The notes under the pieces were generated by a model that worked only from the letters and a program-made list of their open reading frames with translations, was not told the DNA's origin and did no database searches. From the IMG/VR virus record IMGVR_UViG_3300025699_000059, positions 1-21,997 of that record: a stretch of 21,997 nucleotides of DNA; one strand, 5' to 3'. Position numbers and translations under genes: made by a program. Shown here in pieces: positions 16,132 to 21,997 of the stretch. How positions within the stretch are numbered: the stretch's first letter is position 1; each line of letters opens with the position of its first letter. This stretch comes from a virus.

Positions 16132-16803
16132 TTATTGCTTGTCTTGTTGCCTGTCGTTTTCGTCGTCTACTAAGGTAGTAACTAATAATTTAAGTTCCCC
16201 ATTTATTAGACCTGCAGATATTTGACCAACCATATCTGCTGGAATTGGGAATGGGGAGTCTGCATCGTAACATACTGGATCGCAACTCTTAAGTCCTGCG
16301 AGTTCTTCCGGATCCTCAAATACGCCACGAACATTTACTAGTTCCATAGCATTAGGGTTGTACACGTAGAGGTAGTCCTCTATCATGTACGCTTTTGGTC
16401 TATTGGCTGTGTATTTATCATAAGGAAGCCACTGTACTTCATACGGCTCTATGAGAGGAATACGCCCAAGACCAGTAATATCTCCTACGTGTGTAATTGC
16501 ATCTCTGAAATTAAATCGCACAGTACGAGGTATTTTCTTTTTTGTTTTCCAAACCGGACAATCTACAATAAAGCCGCAATCCCTACACACGCTTGCATCT
16601 ACTTTTTCAAGCTCGAGGCACCCTAGGTCTTGTTCTAGGTGTCTTGTGATAAGCCCATTACGCATAAAGTCCCTACGAATAAACATCGCACGGTAATGCT
16701 TAATATTAAACTTGATCTGTGCTATTGAGATGTTCTCATCGTTGTGAGTACGTCCCGCTCGCATTAAGTTTAGCAGGTTATATGCGATTTCATTCAGTGT
16801 CAT
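16132..16803 (-). CDS. Head-tail adaptor/tail tubular (ring) protein candidate (223 aa)
   Basis: MTLNEIAYNLLNLMRAGRTH followed by NISIAQIKFNIKHYRAMFIR is the signature I recall for the gp11/P22-gp4-like ring proteins of crAss-like and Cellulophaga podophages (EIAxxxLNLxRxG...DDxxIsxxQIKxxIxxYRAxxI). Then follow the EQDLGCLELEKVD block, cysteines C62, C73, C76 and C82, a beta-rich middle (AYMIEDYLYVYNP), the GVFEDPEELA motif at 160-169, and the C-terminal PFPIPADMVGQISAGLINGE helix, ending in Asp-rich residues. Such proteins form a ring below the portal. Its start overlaps the end of the acidic gene by 14 bases. This is the best family match in the window, though made without a search. Confidence 0.82.
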   Translation of the reverse strand: MTLNEIAYNLLNLMRAGRTHNDENISIAQIKFNIKHYRAMFIRRDFMRNGLITRHLEQDLGCLELEKVDASVCRDCGFIVDCPVWKTKKKIPRTVRFNFRDAITHVGDITGLGRIPLIEPYEVQWLPYDKYTANRPKAYMIEDYLYVYNPNAMELVNVRGVFEDPEELAGLKSCDPVCYDADSPFPIPADMVGQISAGLINGELKLLVTTLVDDENDRQQDKQ

Positions 16804-17098
16804 CGAACTTATTCTTTATTACTAATAGCTCTGAGCACTTTTCATACTCTTCACCTTCTTCAAAATATGCTATTACGTCTTCTATAATTAATTCTATTGT
16901 CTCTGGTTCTTTCGGATCAAATGGGAGGAAGACTATATCACCTGAATCTGTTTTTTCTAGTAAGAACTCTTCTACCTGAACTTTTCCCGTTAGTATTTTA
17001 TATGCATTTTCATAGGCCTCTCCGAGGATTTCAATTTCCTCGTTGATGTCTAGAGTGTCATCAGACTCGTCATTGTTGTATGATAAGTCATCAAACAT
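16790..17098 (-). CDS. Small acidic hypothetical protein (102 aa)
   Basis: I start it at ATG 17098, overlapping the metallophosphoesterase stop by 8 bases. The frame stays open to an earlier ATG at 17245, but that would place 155 bases over the esterase gene, and the extra 49 residues look like a reading shadow of it. The product MFDDLSYNNDESDDTLDINE then ... EIEILGEAYENAYKILTGKV is very acidic (many Asp/Glu, e.g. AYFEEGEEYEKCSE), probably helical, with no hydrophobic signal. Acidic proteins beside ring proteins can act as scaffolds or inhibitors, but I do not recognise a family. It overlaps the ring-type gene start by 14 bases. Confidence 0.7.
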   Translation of the reverse strand: MFDDLSYNNDESDDTLDINEEIEILGEAYENAYKILTGKVQVEEFLLEKTDSGDIVFLPFDPKEPETIELIIEDVIAYFEEGEEYEKCSELLVIKNKFDDTE

Positions 17099-18227
17099 TG
17101 TACTGATTATATCCCTCCATTCCCCTCTCTTTACTCCATATATAAGCCTGTCCTGTTCGCTTGGATTCATATCCCATTTGCTTGTGCCATGAATCGTTAG
17201 GGCAAATAGAAGGAACGAAACGGACTTTGATTCCTCGATACTCATTGACTTGCTCTTTATGAAAGTGTCCGCAGTGCGCCTCTCTGTGAGATGTAGCTGC
17301 GAACATTTCTGGTTGTTCTGTTGCCATTATCAAAGGAATGTTTTGGGCCTTTTCTTTATCACCGTGAGTAAACATTAACATGTTTGTTCCGTATTGGTAA
17401 TACTTTCTAGGGTCATCACTGTTGTCCACGTTTACATTGATGTCATCGCGGAACCATCCTGCAATAACATCTCCTACGTAGTACATACGTTCGTAATCGT
17501 GGTTGCCTGAGACAACTATAACATCCACGGGTGCTATCTGCTTTAAATAGTCAATGGTGTAAACTATTAGCTTCCAGTATCCCCTAAAGCTTTTTCTCCA
17601 GTCCATATAGTCCTGTTGTGGGGTACCTTTAGTTGTAGTCATTCTCATTCCCTCTGAGTTTAACCCGTCATTCCCAATGGGGAGAATGAATCTTTCGATC
17701 TCCAATCCTGCTGCTTTAGCTACAAGATTTTCTACAACTGTAATGTATTCTTTTTCTTGAAAATCGTACGGCAGTGGCATGTCTACCAACTTGCCGTAGT
17801 GTATGTCCGGGAGAGATATCTCATATGCAATAGGGTCTTCATGCTCTGGATATTCCTGATCTGGATATATCGGAGCATACTCTGCTGCAAAATCTTCTAC
17901 CTCTTGTTTGATGTCCTCTATGTTAGGAGCATCGCTAGTAACTATCGAGTATCGTAAATCTCCGGTAGCTGTTTGCCAAAACTTTACACTTGATACAGAT
18001 GCTTCACTAATTCCGTGGGTACTTAGGAATTTCTGCAGACTAGAAGTCTTAACTAGGTCTTCTCTATCAAGTCTATTCTCTGATGTATTTGTGTTCCTTA
18101 GCTCCTTCAACACTTCTTGACAATCTTTCACAGAGCACTCCAGTTTACGTGCTAAAACCCAGGCACCTTTTTTAAGGTACCCGGGCTTGTCAAGCAAAAA
18201 CTTTCTTATGTCCTGTTTAGATCTCAT
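17091..18227 (-). CDS. Calcineurin-like metallophosphoesterase with N-terminal winged-helix-like domain (378 aa)
   Basis: All five metallophosphoesterase motifs are visible: DIH at 141-143, GND at 185-187 (in place of the usual GD), GNHD at 241-244, the His of THGD at 288, and GHFH at 320-323. These residues normally coordinate two metal ions. Between motifs the TTTKGTPQQDYMDWRKSF block (197-214) and IAPVDVIVVSGNHD are typical of a phage-borne subfamily I recall from many tailed phages and prophages; its substrate is unknown, with nucleic acid a reasonable guess. Residues 1-45 (KQDIRKFLLDKP; GAWVLARKLECSVKDCQEVL) look like a winged-helix DNA-binding domain. It lies within the structural operon, with an ATGA overlap to the gene before it. 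The activity is predicted, not shown. Confidence 0.9.
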   Translation of the reverse strand: MRSKQDIRKFLLDKPGYLKKGAWVLARKLECSVKDCQEVLKELRNTNTSENRLDREDLVKTSSLQKFLSTHGISEASVSSVKFWQTATGDLRYSIVTSDAPNIEDIKQEVEDFAAEYAPIYPDQEYPEHEDPIAYEISLPDIHYGKLVDMPLPYDFQEKEYITVVENLVAKAAGLEIERFILPIGNDGLNSEGMRMTTTKGTPQQDYMDWRKSFRGYWKLIVYTIDYLKQIAPVDVIVVSGNHDYERMYYVGDVIAGWFRDDINVNVDNSDDPRKYYQYGTNMLMFTHGDKEKAQNIPLIMATEQPEMFAATSHREAHCGHFHKEQVNEYRGIKVRFVPSICPNDSWHKQMGYESKRTGQAYIWSKERGMEGYNQYNV

Positions 18228-18631
18228 ACTAGTATCGGTAGTATTGGAACAATTTGTTCTGGGGTTACATCTTCAGGGAGTTGAGTTTCTTTGATAGAGT
18301 GCAGATCAACGTTGATCTCGTTTTGCATTGTTGCTTCGAGTTGTGCAAGTTGTGTCTTACGCTCCTCAATTAAATCTGCATGCTCTTCTTCTAGTTTTTT
18401 TATTCCTTCTTCATCTTCTGCTTCTGCAAGTCTGTGTGCTTCTCCAGAAATTTTAAGGAATTCATCTGACGGTTTTGCTGTCTCCTCGTACTTACTTAGA
18501 ACCTGTTCCAGTTCTTTTACATTCTTGGCTACAATTACTGCGAATCGTGCGCCTTTGTGTTGTTTAACTGCTTCCAGTCCTTTGTACAATTCGATAGCAT
18601 CTGCCACCTTCATTTTTACTTGATTAAACAT
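18224..18631 (-). CDS. Small helical phage protein, possibly DUF1617-like (135 aa)
   Basis: The sequence is almost all helix: MKVADAIELYKGLEAVKQHK, RFAVIVAKNVKELEQVLSKY, EEGIKKLEEEHADLIEER, then a C-terminal LPEDVTPEQIVPILPILV. The early block (MKVADAxELYxxLxxxK...FAxxVAKNxxxLE) and the ending LPEDVTPEQ match small proteins that I recall near metallophosphoesterase or tail genes in many phages, resembling the family DUF1617; function unknown. The start is uncertain: ATG at 18631 or, seven codons... closer, ATG at 18613 (MKVAD), preceded by an A-rich run. The stop forms ATGA with the esterase start. Confidence 0.75.
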   Translation of the reverse strand: MFNQVKMKVADAIELYKGLEAVKQHKGARFAVIVAKNVKELEQVLSKYEETAKPSDEFLKISGEAHRLAEAEDEEGIKKLEEEHADLIEERKTQLAQLEATMQNEINVDLHSIKETQLPEDVTPEQIVPILPILV

Positions 18632-18655
18632 TGTGTATGGTTTGATTGGTTATTA

Positions 18656-19657
18656 TTATCCTATTATTAGGAAATGAATTTTTCTTGCAACTGATCCTGC
18701 ACCTTGGTTTCCAGTGTGAGTAATATTTACTATAAAGCTATCGTCAGATACAGAAGCAACGCTTATGTGCACTCCGTTATCTGCAGCAGTGTTGCTTTGA
18801 AACTCTTTGCTCAAAAGTACAGTAGACGTCGCTGCGACACTAGTATTATTAACGGTAAATTGTGTATTAGTGTCTGCTGTAATTGCTCCTGTGAATAGTT
18901 GAATAATTCCTGCTGGGGCATTTACTGTTACAGCAGTTGCCATAGACGTTGCTTGCGTAACGGCACCTCTATTAGTGGGAGTAATAGATCCAACAGTCAG
19001 CGCTCCCACTGTCGTGTCTCCGAGAGTTACGTCATCATTTACTTCTACAAAATTACCTTTTGTAAATCCTATTGTGAGAGTGTTTGCAGAGTTATTCTGT
19101 GTAATAGCAATACTAGAGCCCGCAGTCAAAGTTTTCATCTCAGGACCACTAGAGGTTCCTACAAGTATTTCTCTGTCTGCATCAAGAACCGCACTTGTGA
19201 TGCTAGCTCCCCCAATCAATACTGAGTTAGCTGTAAGACTTGTTAGTCCGGTTCCCCCATTTGCAATCGGGAGACTACCTGTAACGTCGGATGCTAGGTT
19301 TACCCTTGCAAGAAACAGGGAAGACGTATTGTCCGCCCCGCTCAGATCAAAGCTTGATATTCCAGCAAGGTTATTAATATTAATGTCCGCTTGAGTTACA
19401 GACAGAGTAAGATCGTTTGTGTTCTGCGCCACAGTAATGCCAGTGCTGCCCACAATGTCTCTTTGATAGAGCACTCCAAGGGTGTGGCTTTTAACCACAG
19501 AAGCACCGGCTGATCCTAATGTTGAAATAGATTGTATCAGACCTGACAATGCAGACACTTTAGTTGTAGTGGTAGCATTATCTATAAGCAGATAGTGCGC
19601 ACTAGTTACGTCTGCAAGCAGTGTAGCTGATAAATCGTCTAGGGTTACGTTAGCCAT
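18656..19657 (-). CDS. Tail fibre-like protein (333 aa)
   Basis: Starts MANVTLDDLSATLLADVTSA after an A-rich leader. Residues 124-150 (DVTGSLPIANGGTGLTSLTA followed by NSVLIGG) are the IANGGTG motif widespread in phage tail fibres. Residues about 165-200 hold TSSGPEMKTLTAGSSIAITQ, a repeat of the same class. The C-terminal 100 residues (RGAVTQATSMATAVTVNAP; TQFTVNNTSVAATSTVLLS; VHISVASVSDDSFIVNI) form a beta domain I recall at the ends of many marine phage appendage proteins. It lies far from the main fibre cassette, 4 bases after the 141-aa gene, so it might be a head or neck fibre rather than a tail fibre. No enzymatic motif. Confidence 0.82.
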   Translation of the reverse strand: MANVTLDDLSATLLADVTSAHYLLIDNATTTTKVSALSGLIQSISTLGSAGASVVKSHTLGVLYQRDIVGSTGITVAQNTNDLTLSVTQADININNLAGISSFDLSGADNTSSLFLARVNLASDVTGSLPIANGGTGLTSLTANSVLIGGASITSAVLDADREILVGTSSGPEMKTLTAGSSIAITQNNSANTLTIGFTKGNFVEVNDDVTLGDTTVGALTVGSITPTNRGAVTQATSMATAVTVNAPAGIIQLFTGAITADTNTQFTVNNTSVAATSTVLLSKEFQSNTAADNGVHISVASVSDDSFIVNITHTGNQGAGSVARKIHFLIIG

Positions 19658-19661
19658 TTTC

Positions 19662-20087
19662 TTATGTTGTTATAATGGGATTTCCACCTTGATCAGTAAG
19701 CTGGTCTCCTGAAGATGTGGTAATAAAGTTAATATCTGGGTCTGTCGCGATTATTCCGCCATCTCCCAAAGTATAAGCAGTTTCTGTTGGAAAGCAGTCT
19801 CTGCATTCTCTTGATACAAAGTCTAGGAATACGTTAAGTATTTTCCAACCTTTTCTATCAGAGTTTGTGGCCTGCAGGCAGTCCTTTGCATTGTCATCCT
19901 CCCCATTCTTTTGATAGTCTATCAGGAGGTATGCAATAAGGGTTAGCTTTATGTTCTCAATAGTAGAACATTCTAGCCCTCCATGGATTTTTTTATAGAG
20001 GGCATGGTGACGACGAGTTATGCACGTTCTTAGTGCCTTAATCTTGTCGACAATTTCTTGGTTGTTGGTGTAACTTCTTACAGACAT
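19662..20087 (-). CDS. Helical structural-operon protein of unknown function (141 aa)
   Basis: ATG at 20087 (MSVRSYTNNQEIVDKIKAL) shares its A with the TAA of the cysteine-rich gene. The frame extends to 20105, but that start would overlap the upstream gene by 19 bases, so the coupled ATG is preferred. The N-terminal 100 residues are helical with LYKKIHGGLECSTIENIKLT, LIAYLLIDYQKNG and WKILNVFLDFVSRECRDCFP. The C-terminal 40 residues are polar and Gly/Thr-rich. I do not recognise a family; the position after a putative coat gene and next to the Cys-rich gene suggests a minor virion or completion protein. Confidence 0.73.
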   Translation of the reverse strand: MSVRSYTNNQEIVDKIKALRTCITRRHHALYKKIHGGLECSTIENIKLTLIAYLLIDYQKNGEDDNAKDCLQATNSDRKGWKILNVFLDFVSRECRDCFPTETAYTLGDGGIIATDPDINFITTSSGDQLTDQGGNPIITT

Positions 20088-20677
20088 TAGCATCCACATG
20101 CGCAAACCTCAGTACATAGAGTATTTGCTTTGTTATACATGTTTACTGCATGATCGTAGTTACTTTCCTGTTCTGCAGCAAAAGTTGCGCCTTGCAACAT
20201 TAGAAGTACTTTTTCTGCTCGTAGCAAGTCTTCTTTACACTTGTCACACTTGCAGTGACATTCTATTGCTGCATCAACAAGCTTAGCAATGCAGCAGTTT
20301 ATTTTACAAGGAGCTACCGTGTACACTGTTTCCATCAGCGTAGTATCTGCCGCATTTTCATTCTTTACTCCGTCTGCATCTATATCATCGTTGAGGGTAG
20401 TAGCATCATGTAGCTCTACTGATATGACTCCTGTAAACTGAGTAGTTGATGTTGCGGTAAATGTTAAAACTCCAGCCTCTGTTGTAGTGTCTAGGTCACT
20501 TCCTGATAGGTATATTTTAACTGTATTACTTTGGTCGTACACATATACCTTAAGAATAGTATCAACACTTGAAATAGCACTCCCAAACATATCAATGTGC
20601 CCGTTCTCTATTCTCCCGGTTACAGTTTTACAATTTGTGGATACGTTTAAGATCCGTACGTCTTCTGCTGATGCCAT
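20087..20677 (-). CDS. Cysteine-rich structural-operon protein (196 aa)
   Basis: I start at ATG 20677 (MASAEDVRILNVSTNCKTVT). The frame opens further to a TTG at 20710, but that codon lies inside a terminator hairpin, so it is rejected. Residues 1-120 are beta-like (ILKVYVYDQSNTVKIYLSGS; TGVISVELHD). The C-terminal 75 residues hold eleven cysteines in two groups: C124, C128, C129, C140, C142, C144, C147 and then C188, C192, C194, C196, with a helix between (LLRAEKVLLMLQGATFAAEQ). Such spacing suggests metal binding or disulfide cross-links. I recall similar Cys-rich proteins in marine Bacteroidetes phages but no function. A role in virion stability is a guess. Confidence 0.75.
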   Translation of the reverse strand: MASAEDVRILNVSTNCKTVTGRIENGHIDMFGSAISSVDTILKVYVYDQSNTVKIYLSGSDLDTTTEAGVLTFTATSTTQFTGVISVELHDATTLNDDIDADGVKNENAADTTLMETVYTVAPCKINCCIAKLVDAAIECHCKCDKCKEDLLRAEKVLLMLQGATFAAEQESNYDHAVNMYNKANTLCTEVCACGC

Positions 20678-20680
20678 GTG

Positions 20681-20724
20681 ATTAAAAATTAAAAAATAGG
20701 GACAGGCCAATTCCTGCCCCTATT
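20681..20724 (-). terminator. Intrinsic terminator after the 348-aa structural gene
   Basis: Minus-strand reading gives a 12-bp stem with one mismatch (aataggggcagg / cctgtccctatt; plus-strand 20695-20706 with 20713-20724), loop of 6 bases, and an immediately following T-rich tract (TTTTTTAATTTTTAAT). It begins 16 bases after the stop at 20741. It is the only clear terminator in the window and is placed as expected after an abundant coat protein. Confidence 0.85.
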
Positions 20725-20740
20725 CTATTAAACAGTCTTA

Positions 20741-21787
20741 TTACCAACGGTACTCGATGTCGGTTCCAGCTGTGAATCCAAACAAGGTTCCGAATTCACT
20801 ACTGGTGGTGCTTGGATCTGTTCCAGCATTTGTGCAGTAAATCACAGCTTGGTTCAAATCACCAGCAGGTGCAATACCTGTAGATGATGGCCAGTTGTGT
20901 GCGTACTCAACAACAATCTTATCATACGCAGAACCATTTTGTCCATACGTAGTCTGATTTTGTGGGAAGTACATTCTGTTGAAGTTACCGTAACGGCTTC
21001 TGCAACGCATTTCATCACCAACTACCTGCCAGTCATTACCAACACCTGCATCGAACTTTGCAGTGCCGCTAGATGCAGCGGGCTCAGTAGAGTCAGTGTT
21101 GTTGTATGCGTACAAGTCAAAGATAAAGCCTGGGTGACGTGCAGTCAATGTTACTGTTCCACTAGAGTTAGAAACATTCAACATAGCGTTTAATGTAGCG
21201 TTACCTTCAATGTTAGCTACTAAGTTAGCACCTGCAGCGTCAGCAGATGCTCCTTTTGCACCAATGTTCAACAACTGTCCTGCTCGGCTAACACTTATTG
21301 GAAAGCGGTAGCCTTCGTTAGAGAAGTCTGCAATTGCAGTGTTCTCATTACCGAAGTTCAAGTAGTCAGTTGGAATTGAACGCACAATGATTTTTACATT
21401 GCAGTCATCGTTAGCATCATCAGCAGCAAAAGTAACGGTGCCAGCATGCATCGTAGATCCAGTGTGGTTTTGGTACTTAATGCTCTTGATATTGCGAGTG
21501 TTGATCAATGGAGATGCAATGAAATGAGGAGCAGCTCTCTGTACGATTTGAATATCGTTTACCAACCACAAAGGGTTGTTAATTGCAGTCAAACCAGTGG
21601 TGTCGTCGCCTGCTTCAGCATCAGTGTCAATATTTGCTTGAAACAATGCTGTAGCCAAGTAACCTGCAGTTGCATCCAATTTCCATATACCTACATCATC
21701 GGCAGTATCGCCGGAAGTATTAAAAGTAGTACCGCTCAGGGCTGTTAGTGCGTCTGAAACGAATACCTGTGAAAGATTAGTTCCCAT
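20741..21787 (-). CDS. Probable abundant structural protein, beta-rich (348 aa)
   Basis: MGTNLSQVFVSDALTALSGT begins after an A-rich leader. The sequence is rich in Ala/Thr/Asn/Gly with few Cys and Lys and no membrane segment. Notable blocks: NTRNIKSIKYQNHTGS, VKIIVRSIPTDYLNFGNEN, the beta stretch TLNAMLNVSNSSGTVTLTAR followed by HPGFIFDLYAYNN, MRCRSRYGNFNRMYFPQNQ and YDKIVVEYAHNWPSSTG near the end. I cannot assign a fold: it could be a coat, decoration or tail-tube protein. A strong terminator directly follows, which fits a gene transcribed well above its downstream neighbours, as for an abundant coat or tail protein. HK97-type coat proteins of crAss-like phages are longer, so this is not clearly one. 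Confidence 0.78.
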   Translation of the reverse strand: MGTNLSQVFVSDALTALSGTTFNTSGDTADDVGIWKLDATAGYLATALFQANIDTDAEAGDDTTGLTAINNPLWLVNDIQIVQRAAPHFIASPLINTRNIKSIKYQNHTGSTMHAGTVTFAADDANDDCNVKIIVRSIPTDYLNFGNENTAIADFSNEGYRFPISVSRAGQLLNIGAKGASADAAGANLVANIEGNATLNAMLNVSNSSGTVTLTARHPGFIFDLYAYNNTDSTEPAASSGTAKFDAGVGNDWQVVGDEMRCRSRYGNFNRMYFPQNQTTYGQNGSAYDKIVVEYAHNWPSSTGIAPAGDLNQAVIYCTNAGTDPSTTSSEFGTLFGFTAGTDIEYRW

Positions 21788-21822
21788 CTTAATTTATTTT
21801 TTTTTGGGATTAAACATCATAT
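21788..21822 (-). promoter_or_regulatory. A-rich, Shine-Dalgarno-less leader of the structural gene
   Basis: Minus-strand leader ends CCCAAAAAAAAATAAATTAAG before ATG at 21787: a run of nine A and no GGAGG-like motif. A-rich leaders are the usual Bacteroidetes translation signal. No promoter matching the -33/-7 consensus was identified in these 35 bases. Confidence 0.4.
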
Positions 21823-21997
21823 TTATTCACTCTCTAGGACTTCCCTAGATTGTGAGTTATACCTCGGGTCCGAAATGGCCTCTAGTATGCTTTGTATTGC
21901 CAGTTCCACGATCTCTTGATGAGTGTGTTCTGGCAACTCACACCCTATGCCTAAACCTTTGTTCATAAACTTAGGGTGCCTAATATATTTAACATCA
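21823..21997 (-). CDS. C-terminal end of an upstream gene (57 residues), 5' end outside window
   Basis: The minus strand reads in one open frame from the window edge to TAA at 21823-21825. Visible residues run from DVKYIRHPKFMNKGLGIGCE through LPEHTHQEIVELAIQSILEA to ISDPRYNSQSREVLESE. The C-ELPE-x-x-H-x-EIV-x-LA core followed by a helix and a P-R-Y is a pattern I recall at C-termini of conserved virion proteins in flavobacterial phages, but I cannot name the protein. It lies 35 bases before the 348-aa structural gene, so it is probably another head or tail morphogenesis gene. Confidence 0.65.
   Translation of the reverse strand, partial: DVKYIRHPKFMNKGLGIGCELPEHTHQEIVELAIQSILEAISDPRYNSQSREVLESE

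Noticed and set aside
17099-17245. 49-residue N-terminal extension of the small acidic protein
   Set aside because: It would overlap the metallophosphoesterase by 155 bases; the ATG at 17098 gives an 8-base overlap like other junctions, and the extension lacks the acidic composition of the rest.
20678-20710. TTG start for the Cys-rich protein
   Set aside because: The TTG and following codons lie inside the terminator hairpin and T-tract; ATG 20677 directly follows and gives a better N-terminus.
1-21997. CRISPR array, insertion sequence, integrase, toxin-antitoxin or anti-defence locus
   Set aside because: No spaced direct repeats, transposase or recombinase motifs, or toxin-like gene pairs were seen; the content is explained by virion genes.

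Overview
The window is part of a phage genome. Every gene I can support lies on the minus strand, so transcription runs from base 21997 towards base 1. The genes are packed with almost no intergenic DNA: seven junctions share the A of a stop in the form TAATG, and others overlap by 4 to 14 bases. No tRNA, integrase, transposon or CRISPR array was seen. The start codons lack a Shine-Dalgarno purine run at normal spacing; many leaders are simply A/T-rich. That pattern, and recalled similarity of several proteins to conserved virion proteins of marine flavobacterial (Cellulophaga-type) and crAss-like podophages, suggests a tailed phage of a Bacteroidetes host, probably aquatic. This host and morphology call is inference; no terminase, portal or polymerase lies in the window to confirm it.

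Layout in transcription order. (1) 21997-20741: the C-terminal end of one gene, then a 348-residue beta-rich structural protein followed by a strong intrinsic terminator (20681-20724). (2) 20677-18656: a cysteine-rich protein, a 141-residue helical protein and a first fibre-like protein. (3) 18631-14185: a small helical protein, a winged-helix/metallophosphoesterase protein, a small acidic protein, a tail-tube/ring-type adaptor (223 aa), a DUF6321-like basic protein, a small membrane coiled-coil protein, a Lys/Ala-rich protein ending in a calcium-loop motif, and a conserved 160-residue protein. (4) 14198-7251: a second ring-type protein with a beta-rich extension (463 aa), then the receptor-binding region: fibre-like proteins of 456, 157, 390 and 348 aa, two tiny helical proteins wedged between the last two, a MAM-domain protein (270 aa) and a 66-aa protein. 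(5) 7229-1: a 1634-aa tail nozzle/muzzle-like protein and a protein of at least 774 aa with glycine-zipper and 'LPGG...VEGGE' motifs, running off the window.

Taken together the genes would build the tail: ring proteins join head and tail, the giant protein forms the distal tail, the fibre and MAM proteins form adhesion appendages, and the last protein is a candidate internal or ejected virion protein. The points most worth a second look are the MAM adhesion domain inside the fibre cassette, the paired small proteins between two MATWKK fibres, the calcium-loop basic protein, and the terminator whose T-tract runs almost into the next start codon.
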